64,000 nucleotides of DNA from Serripes groenlandicus (GCA_031761405.1 JASEVX010000012.1:18750974-18814973), one strand, 5' to 3'; counted from the stretch's first letter, positions 10,745-22,008 are shown. Translations and numbers: made by a program. Notes: generated from the sequence alone by a model not told the origin.

Positions 10745-11163
10745 AAGTTATGAAACATTCGGCATCACACAATCATAATCAGCAGGAGAGGGGATTAGAA
10801 ATTTGAAAACAGAAAGTCTTTTTTTTTAAACTTTAACTTAGATCTAGCTCAGCTGTTCCTTGTAAATTGAAACGCCAGTCCTTTTCCCAGCTGTCATTTA
10901 TCATTTTAATAGAAAACAGTCAGCATGCAATGTACAATATTGGATGCATGCACTTTTCACACATCAACTTTATACCCCTTGAAACGGCCTTTTTTCTTGA
11001 TATGCGAAAATCTTGCTTTAGTTTACTTGAAATTATTTTGATTTTAATATTTAGTTATGAGTGTTATTTAGGTCAAATTAGGTCAATATATGTAACATCT
11101 GCGGCCTTACTGATCTACTAAATAGCCAAATAATCCCTATACATATACCTTTGTTTGCGTAGA
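10745..11163. other. Gap, nothing recognised
   Basis: Contains an open 84-codon frame (10867-11121, +) with no coding character I can support. Confidence 0.4.
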
Positions 11164-11165
11164 GC

Positions 11166-11462
11166 TGAGCCCCGGTAGCTCAGTCGGTAGTGACGCTGGC
11201 TGTCAATCCAGGGGTTGTGAGTTTGAATCCTGGCTCGGCCAACTTTCTTCCCGACTATTGACAAAAGTTAATGCGACATGCGTCATTCGTCTTCCACCAA
11301 TGGGCTAAGTCTATGTGGAAAAGCAGCCAGTTACTTGGGAAGATTGTTGTGTGGAGTTCTGGTGTGAGAAAACCAGGAAATGCATGAGTAGGTGAACTGG
11401 CCGCCGTGATATAACTGAGAAATTGTTAAAAACGGCGTTAAACCCCAAGCAATCAATCAATT
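11166..11462 (+). mobile_element. tRNA-derived SINE, full length
   Basis: Head GCCCCGGTAGCTCAGTCGG (A box) and GAGTTTGAATCCTGGC (B box), body with CTTCCACCAATGGGCTAAG, tail CCGTGATATAACTGAGAAATTG...GGCGTTAAACCCC and CAATCAATCAATT. Same family as 44958-45253. Confidence 0.85.
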
Positions 11463-11699
11463 ATTTGCACATAAATGAATATATATATGCATTGAATATA
11501 TGACATTGTGTCTGCATGTGGGAAAAGGTGAAGTTCAACTAATCTGATTCAAGCCACATGGAATCAAAGATCAGTGGGTACTTCATAAAAGTACTTTCAG
11601 TATGACCCTGACCAATAAACCTTTTTGAACCAGATATAATTGTATTGCTTTTATTGTAATGCTACAAGGGGCCATCATCATGACCCATGTCCTCCTATG

Positions 11700-12045
11700 C
11701 AATTATTCGACTCATCCAAACTCAAATCATCTGGAGAGCGTCTGCCTTGGATGTGTGAGGTTGCTGGTTCCTAGATTGCCTTGGGCGTATGAGGTGGCTG
11801 GGCCCGTCCCAGAATGCTTTAGGCCTGAGGATGCTGAGTCCATCCCAGACTGCCTTGGGCGCGCAAGGTTGATGGGTCAATCCCCAGACAGGTCAAAACT
11901 AAGACTTACCAGTGATAGCTATGACTTCCCCCCTTGGCGCTCAGGATAGTTTGGTAAGCATTTAGTTTGGTAAGCATTATGGATCAGTAGTACTGTGCTA
12001 ACCAAACCGGAAATGTCGAGATATAACAGAAATCTTTTTGAAATC
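11700..12045 (+). mobile_element. Compound tRNA-type SINE remnant
   Basis: Three diverged head-like segments (GCGTCTGCCTTGG, TTGCCTTGGGCGTATGAGG, CTGCCTTGGGCGCGCAAGG), then CCTTGGCGCTCAGG and GAGATATAACAGAAATC tail. Confidence 0.5.
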
Positions 12046-12060
12046 ATCATCAAACACCAT

Positions 12061-12268
12061 ATGAGCCATTCCACGAGAAAACCAACATTATGGTATCTGC
12101 GTAATGTATCGACCCAGAACAGCCTGGTATAGAGATTAATAATGATTCCTGAAACAGAAAATCTATAAGAGGCGAACAGTGTTTGTCCGGGCTTAGCCTG
12201 CGCGGCATGCTTAGGCTGATCCGGGTCTGTACATTTACTTATGTTGGTTTTCTCGTGGGACGGCTCAT
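12061..12268. mobile_element. M4 element
   Basis: ATGAGCCATTCCACGAGAAA to TTTCTCGTGGGACGGCTCAT, 208 bp; inner blocks CCTGAAACAGAAAATC and AGGCTGATCCGGGTC. Confidence 0.75.
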
Positions 12269-12454
12269 ATAAACAAACAAATAAAACATCTGTAGAATCT
12301 TATGGAAATTTAATGACAAAGGAATCCAAACTGCGATAACAGTACAAAAGTAGAAATTTGTGGAAAAAGAAGATGAAAATCTTCAAAATGTCCGAATTAA
12401 AGGAGCAGATAAAGAAATTCCAATCTATATAGACAGTCAGGAACAAAAGCTTAT

Positions 12455-12570
12455 AGTTTTGGAAAACATTGTGGAAGAAGAATCTCCAATATGTTTCATA
12501 GTTGAAAATATTGGGGCAACAATATGAGGGATTTCTACCTTTACCACAATAATTTCAAAGGTCGTCAAAT
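12455..12570. mobile_element. M1b remnant
   Basis: GAAAACATTGTGG and TACCACAATAATTTCAAAGGTCGTC recognisable only. Confidence 0.4.
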
Positions 12571-12806
12571 ACTCAAAAAGCAATTTTTCGGTTGAAGTTT
12601 GTGCATGCAAATTTCACTATGTCAAATAAAATGAGTGACTACAAAAAGTAGACTGAGAAGAATCAATTATAGGTGAGATGAAATCTTTATAAATCATCTG
12701 CATCCAGGTGTGAAACAGGAGACAGCTTCTCAATATCATGCAAAACATTTCACAATCTATTCAGTTTCTGGGTTAGGATTTGAAAAAAAGTCTGACAAAG
12801 AATGAT

Positions 12807-13048
12807 TTAACCCTTTCAAAGATACAACAAATCTGCAGCAGAGCGAAAACTTTGAAAACATCTTGCCAACAAATTTTAATATCACTTAAAGTGATAGTTT
12901 AATTATTGAAAGGAGTTAAAAACATGGTGGCAAAAGTTGAAATTGATCTTTACAATAATTACGAGCAATTTCTTTTTTGTCACAATGTTTTCAAAAGTCA
13001 ACTGCAGCAAAGACGTTTAGGAAGCATCTGTATGTGGGAAAGGCTTAA
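12807..13048 (+). mobile_element. M1b copy
   Basis: TTAACCCTTTCAAAGATACAACAAATCTGCAGC to GTATGTGGGAAAGGCTTAA. Confidence 0.75.
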
Positions 13049-13290
13049 CACTTTCCAACATACATAACAATTCATGCAGCAAAAGAAATCTAAAGAAATA
13101 TATTTAAAAGTGGACAATTTTATGCCTTTTTTTGATGAACATTGTTAAAACATTGTGGAATAGGATTAATTAATTGTTCAAGCTGAGCAATTTCTCCTTT
13201 TCCCATAATGTTTAGAAAAGAAAAGTCATCTGCTACAGCCTGAGCTAGAAGCTTTCGAAATTCCTATTGTATTAAGGTAAGAAGAAGTGT
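13045..13290. mobile_element. M1b degenerate copy sharing TTAA with its neighbour
   Basis: TTAACACTTTCCAACATAC, CAAGCTGAGCAATTTCTCC, AAAGTCATCTGCTACAG. Confidence 0.45.
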
Positions 13291-13488
13291 TAACCCTTTC
13301 CCACATACAACAAATCTGCAGCAGACGACTTTGAAAACAAAAACGATTTTTAAATTTATGAAAGTACAATAATTGAATAGAAGGAGAAATTGCTTGTTTT
13401 TAGCAATTTCTTCTTTTGTCGCCATGTTTTCGAAAAAGCAGTATGCTGCAGAGGCGTCAGAAAGCGTCTATATAAGGGAAAGGGTTAA
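13290..13488 (+). mobile_element. M1b/M1a intermediate copy
   Basis: TTAACCCTTTCCCACATACAAC on the left, AAGCGTCTATATAAGGGAAAGGGTTAA on the right. Confidence 0.75.
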
Positions 13489-13772
13489 AGCGTCACCTTG
13501 TTTTCAACTTGAGAAATAATTACATTTCATAATTAATTTTCGTGTTTTGAAAAAAATATTAAAAAGGTGAAACAATTCTTTGTCACGCTACACATGTTCA
13601 TTTGAATACCAATCTCCGGAATTACAGTTGAGAAGTAACAAAGCTCACGACAGGAAATGGAAAAAATACCAATCAATCAAACCAGTAACCGACTTTACTG
13701 TTAAATATCAACACAAACCCTTTCAATCATAAAAGCATTAAAATATTTGATGCATTTGCAGGAGACAACTTT

Positions 13773-13978
13773 TAACCCTTTCCCACAATGTCATGCAGAT
13801 ACATGTTGATGCCTTAAATTTGCAGAAGATGACCTATTAAAACATTGTGGCAAAAGGAGAAATTGCTCATTATGAATAATATCTCCTTTAGCCATAATAT
13901 TGTCTTTTCAAATTTACTAAAATTTTGCCTTCATGTTTTTAGTCATCTGCTTCAGATTCTACTTCTGGCAATGCAGTT
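13773..13978 (-). mobile_element. M1b copy
   Basis: TTAACCCTTTCCCACAATG to TAGTCATCTGCTTCAG. Confidence 0.55.
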
Positions 13979-13979
13979 T

Positions 13980-14148
13980 CAACCCTTTCCCACAAGCAGG
14001 TGACCTTTAAAAACATTGTGACAAACTAAAAAATAAAAATTGTTCACAATGAGCAATTTCTCTTTTTTGTCACAATATTTTCGACTCTATTCAATAATTA
14101 TACTTTAAATTTTTATAGAATTTGTACATATTTGAATAAGCAGTTTCA
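13980..14148 (-). mobile_element. M1b copy, internally shortened
   Basis: CAACCCTTTCCCACAAGCAGG, hairpin ATTGTTCACAATGAGCAAT. Confidence 0.5.
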
Positions 14149-14493
14149 AAGTTTGAGGTCTACCTAACATTTGTTTACCTAACATTTGTTATGTGTTATG
14201 AGCTATTATGTACAGGGCCTGGGGTTCCAAATTCATGGTTCCCTAAATTATTGACCCCATACCCTTTCTAGAAACAATTCCTCATCAATATTCAAGGCCA
14301 TAGTTGTTTGACCGATGTCAACATTTCTAAAATTACATTATAGAATCCCCGGATGGTTATACCATGCATACCAATGAGTTCAAATGGATTTCATTTTTTG
14401 TCTCGTGAAGATGGTAATCTGTTTAATATCATAATATTTAAGCATACAGACAGCAAATGCCGGAGGCTGCTAGGGACATTATCAAAACTGATT
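14149..14493. other. Gap, nothing recognised
   Basis: Tandem ACCTAACATTTGTT doublet near 14170; otherwise featureless. Confidence 0.35.
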
Positions 14494-14517
14494 TAACCCT
14501 TTCCCACTTACAGACAG

Positions 14518-14890
14518 AGACTTTTGGAGAAGAAGTTTTTTTAAGTTTTCACTATAAGGCAAAGCAGCCCCGCCATCTGGCGGCCATGTTTTTCGACTAA
14601 TCAACAGGGCTTGTAGGAATCTGATAGAGGGTTACTCAAGGAACATTTCTACAACATTATTTAGAAATTGGATGGATCAAGACTTTTGGAGAAGAAGATT
14701 CTCAAAGTTTTCACTATAGCCTTATAAAGCAAAACAACCCTCCCATCTGGTGGCCATGTTTTTCAACCACTCAACATGGCTTGAAGGAATCTGATAGAGG
14801 GTCATCCTAGTAACATTTCTACAAAGTAATTTGGAAAACGGCCATTTACTTTTGGAGTAGAAGATTTTTTAAGTTTTCAATATTATATGC
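14518..14890 (+). repeat. About 163-bp tandem repeat, 2.3 units
   Basis: ACTTTTGGAG[A/T]AGAAG recurs at 14520, 14682 and 14848 with TCTGGCGGCCATGTTTTTCGA-type text between. Resembles the tandem cores of H elements, but no H-type ends were found. It follows the 5' end of an M1b copy (14494-14517). Confidence 0.7.
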
Positions 14891-14893
14891 CTT

Positions 14894-15070
14894 CCTGAAA
14901 GGCACTCATCAATGACTGATGGAATAGGTAGGGGATTGAACCCGAGACACCCGGCGAGTCCCAAATTATCAATGCTAACCAAGGGGCAATTGAGACGGCT
15001 TCCTCCAATGATACTAGATTGTTTTACACCGCTTTCAGTTATATCACAGCCAGGGCTTTTTTGCCCTATA
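14894..15070 (-). mobile_element. Rearranged SINE remnant
   Basis: GGGGATTGAACCCGAGACACC (B-box complement) and TTTTACACCGCTTTCAGTTATATCAC are close together, with the middle lost. Confidence 0.5.
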
Positions 15071-15772
15071 TAACTGCATGGGGCCAATATTCGGTGGCTT
15101 CCCAATGAGGGACATTAGTGATAATTATATTATCTCCCTTGTCAGATAAAGACCAAGGTAGACGAAATAGTTGGTAGGTCCTTTTAGTTGGAATCCTTTG
15201 TCTTTATCGCTATTTCGCAATGAGATATTGCAATTACTCTGTACACATTAATCATAAATGTGTTAATTAAAGTGATGATTCTAAAGAGAAAATGTACATA
15301 GCAGTGTTTAAAGAAAACAAATGTGGAATTACAGTTTCAATCTAATAACAGTTGGCCAAGAAAATGCAATTATAAGTGCACCATCCAGTGCAAAGAAACC
15401 AATGATAAAAACAGAGGAAACCGAATGATAGGACCTAGCTAGATGTAGAGAGTATTAAAGGCAGATAACTGACCGATGTCTCCCATTGGAAAAAAAATCC
15501 CAAAATCTAAAAAAAAAGAGTGAATTAAGTGAAGCGAAGTGGAATAATCATTTGGGTAAGTCTTCACTATTAAAAAAGTCTTTTTAAGGTATTATGATTG
15601 TTTTATTGCATTATATAAAGCAAAAGGCATTGTAAAAAAGACTATTTATATAGCCATATGTTATATGTCTAATTTTTCCCAATTTCGGCGAAAATAACGC
15701 TTAAATTTCCCAAAATGAAAGGCTAAGGCCTCTTTCCAATTTCTGGAAAAAAGGCCCTGACAGCATTTTCTC
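15071..15772. other. Gap, unassigned repeat-like text
   Basis: No coding signal. TTTTTCCCAATTTCGGCG and GGAAAAAAGGCCCTGAC near 15675-15760 look like the end of a decayed transposon, family unknown. Confidence 0.3.
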
Positions 15773-15985
15773 AGTAAGTTAGAAAAGTTCTGCATTTATC
15801 CTGACAACAGCCAGTCAGTGGTAATGCTAGCCCCGCAACCCTGAGCACAAAGGAGGACTTCCATTACTACCATCTCTAAAGTCATTGATATGACCTGGTA
15901 GGGGATCAAATCCTCGACCTCCCACACCCGAGGCGGACACTCTTGTGACTACACCAGAGGCGGTAAGCTAGCTCTTCCTCTACAC
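15773..15985 (-). mobile_element. tRNA-type SINE, inverted
   Basis: TTTATCCTGACAACAGCCAGTCAG, CCATTACTACCATCTCTAAAG, then head complement GGGGATCAAATCCTCGACC. Confidence 0.7.
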
Positions 15986-16164
15986 CAGTCGTCTAGTCTA
16001 GAGAAACCTGTCTCTACCGCTACATTATCAGATCATAAATGGGTTACAAGCAAAACACTCCAGATAGAACTCTGTTTTTGAACAAAAGAACTGACCAAAA
16101 ATTCCTTTCTCTTATACCCCTATCAGTTAATTAAAATAATATCATAAATCCTATCCCTTTTTTC

Positions 16165-16365
16165 TTCTCCCACGTGCAGATGCATTTTGAGGCATTTGCT
16201 GCAGACAATTTATGAAAAGATAAACAAAAGGAGAAATTGTTCCTTTTGTTAAAGGTTTGCAACTGCATTCATTAATTATATTTTTTCATTTAAAGAGATT
16301 TTTCAAAATATTATAAAAATATTTTGGTCATCTGCTACAGATTTGCTTTAAGTGCGAAAATGTTA
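16165..16365 (-). mobile_element. M1b degenerate copy
   Basis: CCCACGTGCAGATGCATTTTGAG to GTCATCTGCTACAGATTTGC. Confidence 0.6.
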
Positions 16366-16529
16366 AGTTACAATCACTATAATAGTTACAAATCAAATCA
16401 AAGTCCATTTAGTGCAGGTGATTTTTCCATTTCAATCATTAAAACAATTATGATTTAAATTGCAATGAAAGAGCTCATATTGGAAGCAAAAACTTAAACA
16501 TGTGCAAAGGATTCACCCATTTAGGCAGG

Positions 16530-16764
16530 TTAACCCTTTCCCTCATATAGACGCTTTCTGGCGCCTCTGCAGCAGACGGCTTTTCGAAAACATTGTGACG
16601 AAAGAATAAATTGCTCAAAACAAGCAATATCTCCTTTTGCTACAATGTTTTCAACTTTTAGTCATAGGTTAATTTATCAATTCAATTATAGAGATTTTCT
16701 ATTTTTTGACAAAATATGTTCAAAGTCTTCTGCTGCAGAATTGTCGTATGAGGGAAAGGGTTAA
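16530..16764 (-). mobile_element. M1a copy
   Basis: TTAACCCTTTCCCTCATATAGACGC to GTCGTATGAGGGAAAGGGTTAA, full length. Confidence 0.9.
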
Positions 16765-17034
16765 TTAAAACCATACCATAAATCTGGGATCTTTTTTATG
16801 ATCCCACTTTTTCCCTTGATGACCATTGTAATTATCATCAGATCTCCCACTCACAGTGGACCATGTCCAGTAGGATAATATTTATTGTAGGGGACACCCA
16901 TAAAAATACATTATTAATTCACCCTTTCTTTTCCGAAGAGCTCCTCTACAAGCTATAAGGGCATTTTTCACGATTTCCCATTCTGCATTGGACATTGAAA
17001 ATATATAGAAAAAGAAGATATTACTATATATGTT

Positions 17035-17260
17035 TTAACCCTTTCCCTCATACGACAATTCTACAATTTGAACGTAATTTGTCAAAACATAGAAAATCTC
17101 CACAATTGAATGGATCGATAACCTATGACAAAAAGTGGAAAACATTGTGGCAAAAGGAGAAATGGCACGTTTTGTGCAATTTCTTCTTTTGTCTCTATGT
17201 TTTCAAAAAGCCGTCTGCTGCAGAGGCGTCAGAAAGCGTCTATATGAGGGAAAGGGTTAA
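17035..17260 (+). mobile_element. M1a copy
   Basis: TTAACCCTTTCCCTCATACGAC to TATGAGGGAAAGGGTTAA; lost part of the left CTGCAGCAGACGAC. Confidence 0.9.
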
Positions 17261-17284
17261 TGTATTAATTACGTATAAATATTG

Positions 17285-17410
17285 AATTGCATTGAAAACA
17301 TTGGGGTAAAAGAAGAAATTGCTCATAATGAGAAATTCGCAATGTTTTCAAAATTTGTCTTGGAAAGTGTTGAATTCTCGATTGACCCTCTTACCCTATG
17401 TTGTGGGTGC
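17285..17410. mobile_element. M1b core fragment joined to half an M3
   Basis: GAAATTGCTCATAATGAGAAATTC, then GACCCTCTTACCCTATGTTGTGGGTGC, one arm of M3 only. Confidence 0.5.
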
Positions 17411-17509
17411 ACAGGAGAATATACTGACTGCCAGTTATTTAATTTATGTGCAAGAGGTTTTTAACTATACAATCACGCTAAATTCCAAATTTTAAACATT
17501 CAGAGCTCA

Positions 17510-17655
17510 GCTGGATTAAATCTTCTGGCAAATGGAGAAATTGCTCATAATGAGCAATTTCTCCTTTTGCCACAATGATTTCAATGCAATAACTTTGTTT
17601 TATTGACAGAGTGTGTCCTCTACTGCAGATATGTTCTATGTGGGAATTGGTTAAC
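17510..17655 (-). mobile_element. M1b right part
   Basis: Hairpin GGAGAAATTGCTCATAATGAGC...; right end TACTGCAGATATGTTCTATGTGGG. Confidence 0.6.
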
Positions 17656-17819
17656 ATCTAGAGAGTGACTATCACATACGACATAACTTATTAATTCTCA
17701 GAAATGATACCTCCAAGCTAAGGTTTTACTGCCCACTAAAATGAAATAAATCGATGCAGCTTATAATCTCATCAAAAACTTGAAATACAGCCTCTAATTG
17801 AAATGGTGCTCTTACAAAC

Positions 17820-18014
17820 AGGGCTCTAGATAAGGGGCTTTTTGCATGTTCTAAAATCCTTATTTGACCATTAAACCCTATGTTGTGGGTACTCAAAAGA
17901 ATCGACTCAGTGAGACGATTCTTTTGAGTACCCACAACATAGGGTTTGCTTTGATTATAAGAGAGAAATTGTGGGAAAAAGAGCTGATACCCCTCACCTT
18001 ATCTGGACCTCTGC
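17820..18014. mobile_element. M3 palindromic element
   Basis: Outer AGGGCTCTAGATAAGG and CCTTATCTGGACCTCT; inner perfect 32-bp arms at 17873-17904 and 17916-17947 around an 11-base loop. Confidence 0.8.
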
Positions 18015-18267
18015 TTACAAATATTTCACAGAAAGAGTGCTACGTAATTATTGTAGACAAGTTTTATCATGACATGGTATATTAAATTTTGTCAAAATTA
18101 CCTCAAAGGAGTTGAAATTCTTGTTTTATGACATGATAGGATTTGTTAAAGTGAAACATTAATTTAACTTTAATTAACGCATCTGTTAGTACTGAGTGAC
18201 TGGCAATAAAATCTAACATTAACCTTGGCTGTGACATAATTAATCCACTAACATCCAAACTCATTTT

Positions 18268-18342
18268 AAACCCTTTCCCACATACAGACGCTTTCTGACG
18301 CCTCTGCAGCAGATGTCTGTTGAAAAACATTGTGACAATGAT
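18268..18342 (-). mobile_element. M1b left-end fragment
   Basis: TTAAACCCTTTCCCACATACAGACGCTTTCTGACGCCTC, then cut off. Confidence 0.6.
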
Positions 18343-18505
18343 TATCAACCCTTGACTATAACAGAGTAGTTTCATTACAATAAAGACCAAGATCAGACTG
18401 CATGTATGTGCAGACAATTTCATCATGATTTACTTAATTTGCTTCGAATATGTTCTTCTCCCAGAAACACCTTTTTTGTTTACCTTAAATGTGGCATGTC
18501 ATGAA

Positions 18506-18551
18506 ACAAGAGGGCCATGATGGACCTAGCTGGATCGCTCACCTTAATTAT
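18506..18551 (+). mobile_element. Solo 5' end of an H6-type element
   Basis: ACAAGAGGGCCATGATGG...CGCTCACCTTAATTAT stands directly before the complete H6 start. Either a second insertion immediately after the first 5' end, or the remnant of a tandem dimer. Confidence 0.6.
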
Positions 18552-19327
18552 ACAAGAGGGCCATGAGGCCCTGGAATCGCTCACCTGAGAATGGGCTATT
18601 TAAGACTCGACTCTTTCAGCTTTCAAAAATGTGATCTAGTAGTGTTAACTACATTGTTCTACAATTTGGCCTAGTGACCTAGTTCTTGACCTGACCTGAC
18701 CCGTATTCAAACTTGGCCTAGATATCACTAAGACAAACATTCTGACAAAGTTTCAACATGCTCAAGCCAAAAATGTGGCTTCCAGAGTGTTATCAAGATT
18801 TTCCTTAAATTTGGCCTAGTGACCTAGCTTTTGACCCGATATGACCTATATTTGAACTTGGCCTAGATATCATCAAGACAAACATTCTGACACAGTTTCA
18901 ACTTGTTCAAGTTAAAAATGCGACTTACAGTGTTAACAAGATTTCCTTTAAATTTGGCCTAGTGACCTAGTTTTTGACAGGACATAACCCATATTCGAAC
19001 TTGGCCTAGATATCATCAGGACCAACTTTCTGATTAAGTTTCAACATGCTCAAGTTTAAAATGCAGCTTCAAGAGTGTTTACAAGACTTTTCTTCAATTT
19101 GACCTAGTGACCTAGTTTTTGACCCGACATGACCCAGTATCAAACTTGGCCTAGATTTGATCGAGATATATGTTCTGATAAACTTTCATGAAGATTGGAT
19201 GCAAAATGTTGCCTGTAGAGTGTTTAAACAAGCTCAAATGTTGACGACGCATGACGCACAGCGGACGACGGACGGACAAAATGTGATCACAATAGCTCAC
19301 ATTGCACTTTGTGCATAGGTGAGCTAA
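18552..19327 (+). mobile_element. H6: element with GCTCACCT box and 145-bp tandem core
   Basis: Starts ACAAGAGGGCCATGAGGCCC (5-bp hairpin GGGCC/GGCCC), box GCTCACCT, ends AGGTGAGCTAA with 3' hairpin AGCTCAC/GTGAGCT. Core landmark GGCCTAGTGACCTAG or a close variant at 18667, 18813, 18956 and 19101. Confidence 0.7.
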
Positions 19328-19334
19328 AAAAGAT

Positions 19335-19555
19335 ATGTTAGCTTCCCAACATGCAGATACTTATTGCAGTATATTTAGCAGATACATTTTGAAAATACTC
19401 AGGCAAAAGGGACAGTAGCTCATAATCTACTTTAAGCAAACAGTTTTCAACTCAATTCATTATTCATACCTTCAATTCTATAGATATTTTCCATATTTTT
19501 TTCTTTATAAAGATATGTTGTCTACTGTAGATTTGCTGCATATGGGAAAAGGCTT
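19335..19555 (-). mobile_element. M1b degenerate copy
   Basis: Right end TTGTCTACTGTAGATTTGCTGCATATGGG. Confidence 0.5.
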
Positions 19556-19592
19556 CGATCGTTACTAATGGTATTTGGCTGTAAGCTGTTAA

Positions 19593-19808
19593 GTTAAACT
19601 CTTTCCCACATACAGCAAATCTGCAGCAGACGACTTTGCAAATGTCTAGACAAAAACATGGAAATTCTTATTATTGAATAGAGTTGAAAACATAGTGACA
19701 AAAAGGATAAATTGCTCATTATGAGCAATTTATCCTTTTGCCACAATGTTTTCAAAAGTTGTCTGCTGCAGAGGCATCAGAAAGCGTCTGTATGTGGTAA
19801 CGGGTTAA
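19593..19808 (+). mobile_element. M1b copy
   Basis: TTAAACTCTTTCCCACATACAGC to GTATGTGGTAACGGGTTAA; hairpin GGATAAATTGCTCATTATGAGCAATTTATCC is perfect. Confidence 0.85.
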
Positions 19809-20020
19809 CCCTTTCCCTCATATAGATGCTTTCTGAGGCTTCTGCAGCAGACAGCTTTTTGAAAACATAGTGACAAAAGAAGAAATTGCTCAAAACAAGC
19901 AATTTCTCCTTTTGCCACAATGTTTTCCACTTTTAGTCATAGGTTAGAGATTTTCTATTTTATGACAAAATATGTTTAAAGTCGTCTGCTGCAGAATTGT
20001 CGTATGAGGGAAAGGGTTAA
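19805..20020 (-). mobile_element. M1a copy sharing TTAA with its neighbour
   Basis: TTAACCCTTTCCCTCATATAGATGC to GTCGTATGAGGGAAAGGGTTAA; opposite orientation to the preceding M1b. Confidence 0.9.
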
Positions 20021-20484
20021 TGTTGTGTACCAGCAGTAAAAGGGTGGATTTTAATATCAGCAAAATAAATTGACCACTCATCACTTAAATAAAAATATGG
20101 ATCAGTTGATCCCTATAACCAACGCTGTGAAATCAATTTTCAGATGTCCATTTCATTTCGCATTAAAATCAGCACATAAAAAATAAAAACCCACATATTT
20201 CCAATTTAATGTTCATCATTGTATTAACACTGCAGGGGATACTCCCAGTACTTTCATCCAGAATATTAATTTCCGATAACTGCCCTTTTCCAACGTCCAC
20301 TTCAAATGGTCAATTGACCAATTTGTCCGGTAAACAATAGCTAGACCAATGTCCGACACCACGTTGGTTTAAAACCCGAGAAATTATTGAATTAATTTGA
20401 CAGCGTGAAACCTCGGACATCATGCATCTAAAATTAATCTAGGGGGCATTCCCTTATACAAGCTTTTTTAAGAGACACAGTTTG
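20021..20484. other. Gap, nothing recognised
   Basis: AT-rich; no ORF, no named repeat. Confidence 0.4.
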
Positions 20485-20737
20485 TTTGTTTGAATGGACA
20501 TTTTTACCTCGCTTATAACAGTATATCAGTTATATCACTGCATTTTCTGTGGTATAATTACCAGTACTACCTGTATTATTAAACCTGACACTGATACATC
20601 AGGTGTAAAAAGCATCCCCTAAAGTAACCCTAAGCTGGACCCCCAAGGAGGGAAGCAATTACTTCCATCCTTTAAAATCTTTAGTATGACGTGACCAGGG
20701 ATTAAACCTTGGTCATCATGTCCCAAGGTGGACTCTC
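20485..20737 (-). mobile_element. tRNA-type SINE, inverted, old
   Basis: TCAGTTATATCACTGCATTTTC, CCCAAGGAGGGAAGCAATTAC, head complement GGGATTAAACCTTGGTC. Confidence 0.6.
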
Positions 20738-20939
20738 TTAATCCTTTCCCAGAAACAGTGGCTTTCTTTCACCTCTGCAGCCGACGACATTTGAGCAATT
20801 AAGAGCAATTTCACCATTTGCCACAATATTTTCAACTTTATATGAAAATTATACTTTTTTTATAGAGAATTTCAAAATGTTTGTCTAGATTATTTCAAAG
20901 TTGTCTGCTGCAAATTAGTTGTAAGGGGGAAAGGGTTAA
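20738..20939 (-). mobile_element. M1b copy
   Basis: TTAATCCTTTCCCAGAAACAG to GTAAGGGGGAAAGGGTTAA. Confidence 0.75.
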
Positions 20940-21033
20940 CACTACACCATGGGGACAGTCGAATGTCCCAGTAATGCCCAAAGGTCTACACAGGTCTTCT
21001 TCGCCCACACAACATCATCAGAAAAAATCTTTG

Positions 21034-21252
21034 TCCCCATGCAGTCGCATTTAGAAGCATCTACAGTCGACGACTTTTGAAAACATTGTGGCCAAAGGTG
21101 AAATTGCTCATGATGAGCAATTTCTCCTTTGACCACCATGTTTTCAACTCTATTTAATAGTAAAACTCTGATTTATTGAGATTTTTCATGTTTTTGTCAA
21201 TAAGTTTTGAAAGTCGTCTGCTGCAGATTTTTTGTATGTGGGAAAGGGTTAA
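21034..21252 (-). mobile_element. M1b copy
   Basis: CATGCAGTCGCATTTAGAAGC to TTTTGTATGTGGGAAAGGGTTAA; hairpin GCTCATGATGAGC. Confidence 0.75.
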
Positions 21253-21570
21253 GAGAAAAAACGTCCATCACGTCCATCACTGAAGGTTGGAAAATCAATC
21301 AGTAAATCTATAAATTAGCGATATATCTATGTATATCTTTACATTCAATTAATTTCTTGACAACCATAACAATCCTGTAGCCTTTGGTCGTTAAGAAATG
21401 TCAATGTGTACACAAACAGAGTGTTTCATGACAATCCATTTTATTTCTGATAATAATTTTTAAGACAGGAAGAAACTGAGATAGGTCTGTATTGCTTATG
21501 TAGGAATGAAACCTCAGTCACACAAGGCCAACTCACAACCTCTGACAACCGGTGGTTCAGCTAAAAGTCT
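21253..21570. other. Gap, nothing recognised
   Basis: No named repeat or coding signal. Confidence 0.4.
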
Positions 21571-21810
21571 TTAATCTTTTCCCACATACAGACGCTTTCT
21601 GACGACTCTGAAGCAGACAACGTTTTGAACAGACATTTTGAAAAAATTGTGGCAAATGAAGAAATAGCCACAATGTTTATAACTCTATTTAATAACTATA
21701 ACTCTATTTAATAACTAAATTAACTCTCATTTATGGAGATATTTTATGTTTTTGCCAATATGTTTTCAGAATTTTCTTCTGCAGAAATTTTGTATGTGGG
21801 AAAGTGTTCA
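21571..21810 (-). mobile_element. M1b copy
   Basis: TTAATCTTTTCCCACATACAGACGC to TTTGTATGTGGGAAAGTG; internal duplication AACTCTATTTAATAACTATAACTCTATTTAATAACTA. Confidence 0.7.
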
Positions 21811-21842
21811 CAGGTTAATGGAAGTGTTTTTCATGTTGCCAA

Positions 21843-22008
21843 CCAGTCTTTTGACCACTGCCACTCACTCAACTGTTCAGCCAGTCTTTTGACCACTGCC
21901 ACTCACTCAACTGTTCAGCCAGTCTTTTGACCACTGCCACTCACTCAACTGTTCAGCCAGTCTTTTGACCACTGCCACTCACTCAACTGTTCAGCCAGTC
22001 TTTTGACC
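21843..22008 (+). repeat. 38-bp minisatellite, 4.4 identical units
   Basis: CCAGTCTTTTGACCACTGCC... repeated without visible mismatch. Confidence 0.95.

Noticed and set aside
11166..11245. tRNA gene
   Set aside because: A and B boxes are present but acceptor and anticodon arms do not close and the sequence continues into a SINE body and tail; same for 6722, 44958 and 61849.
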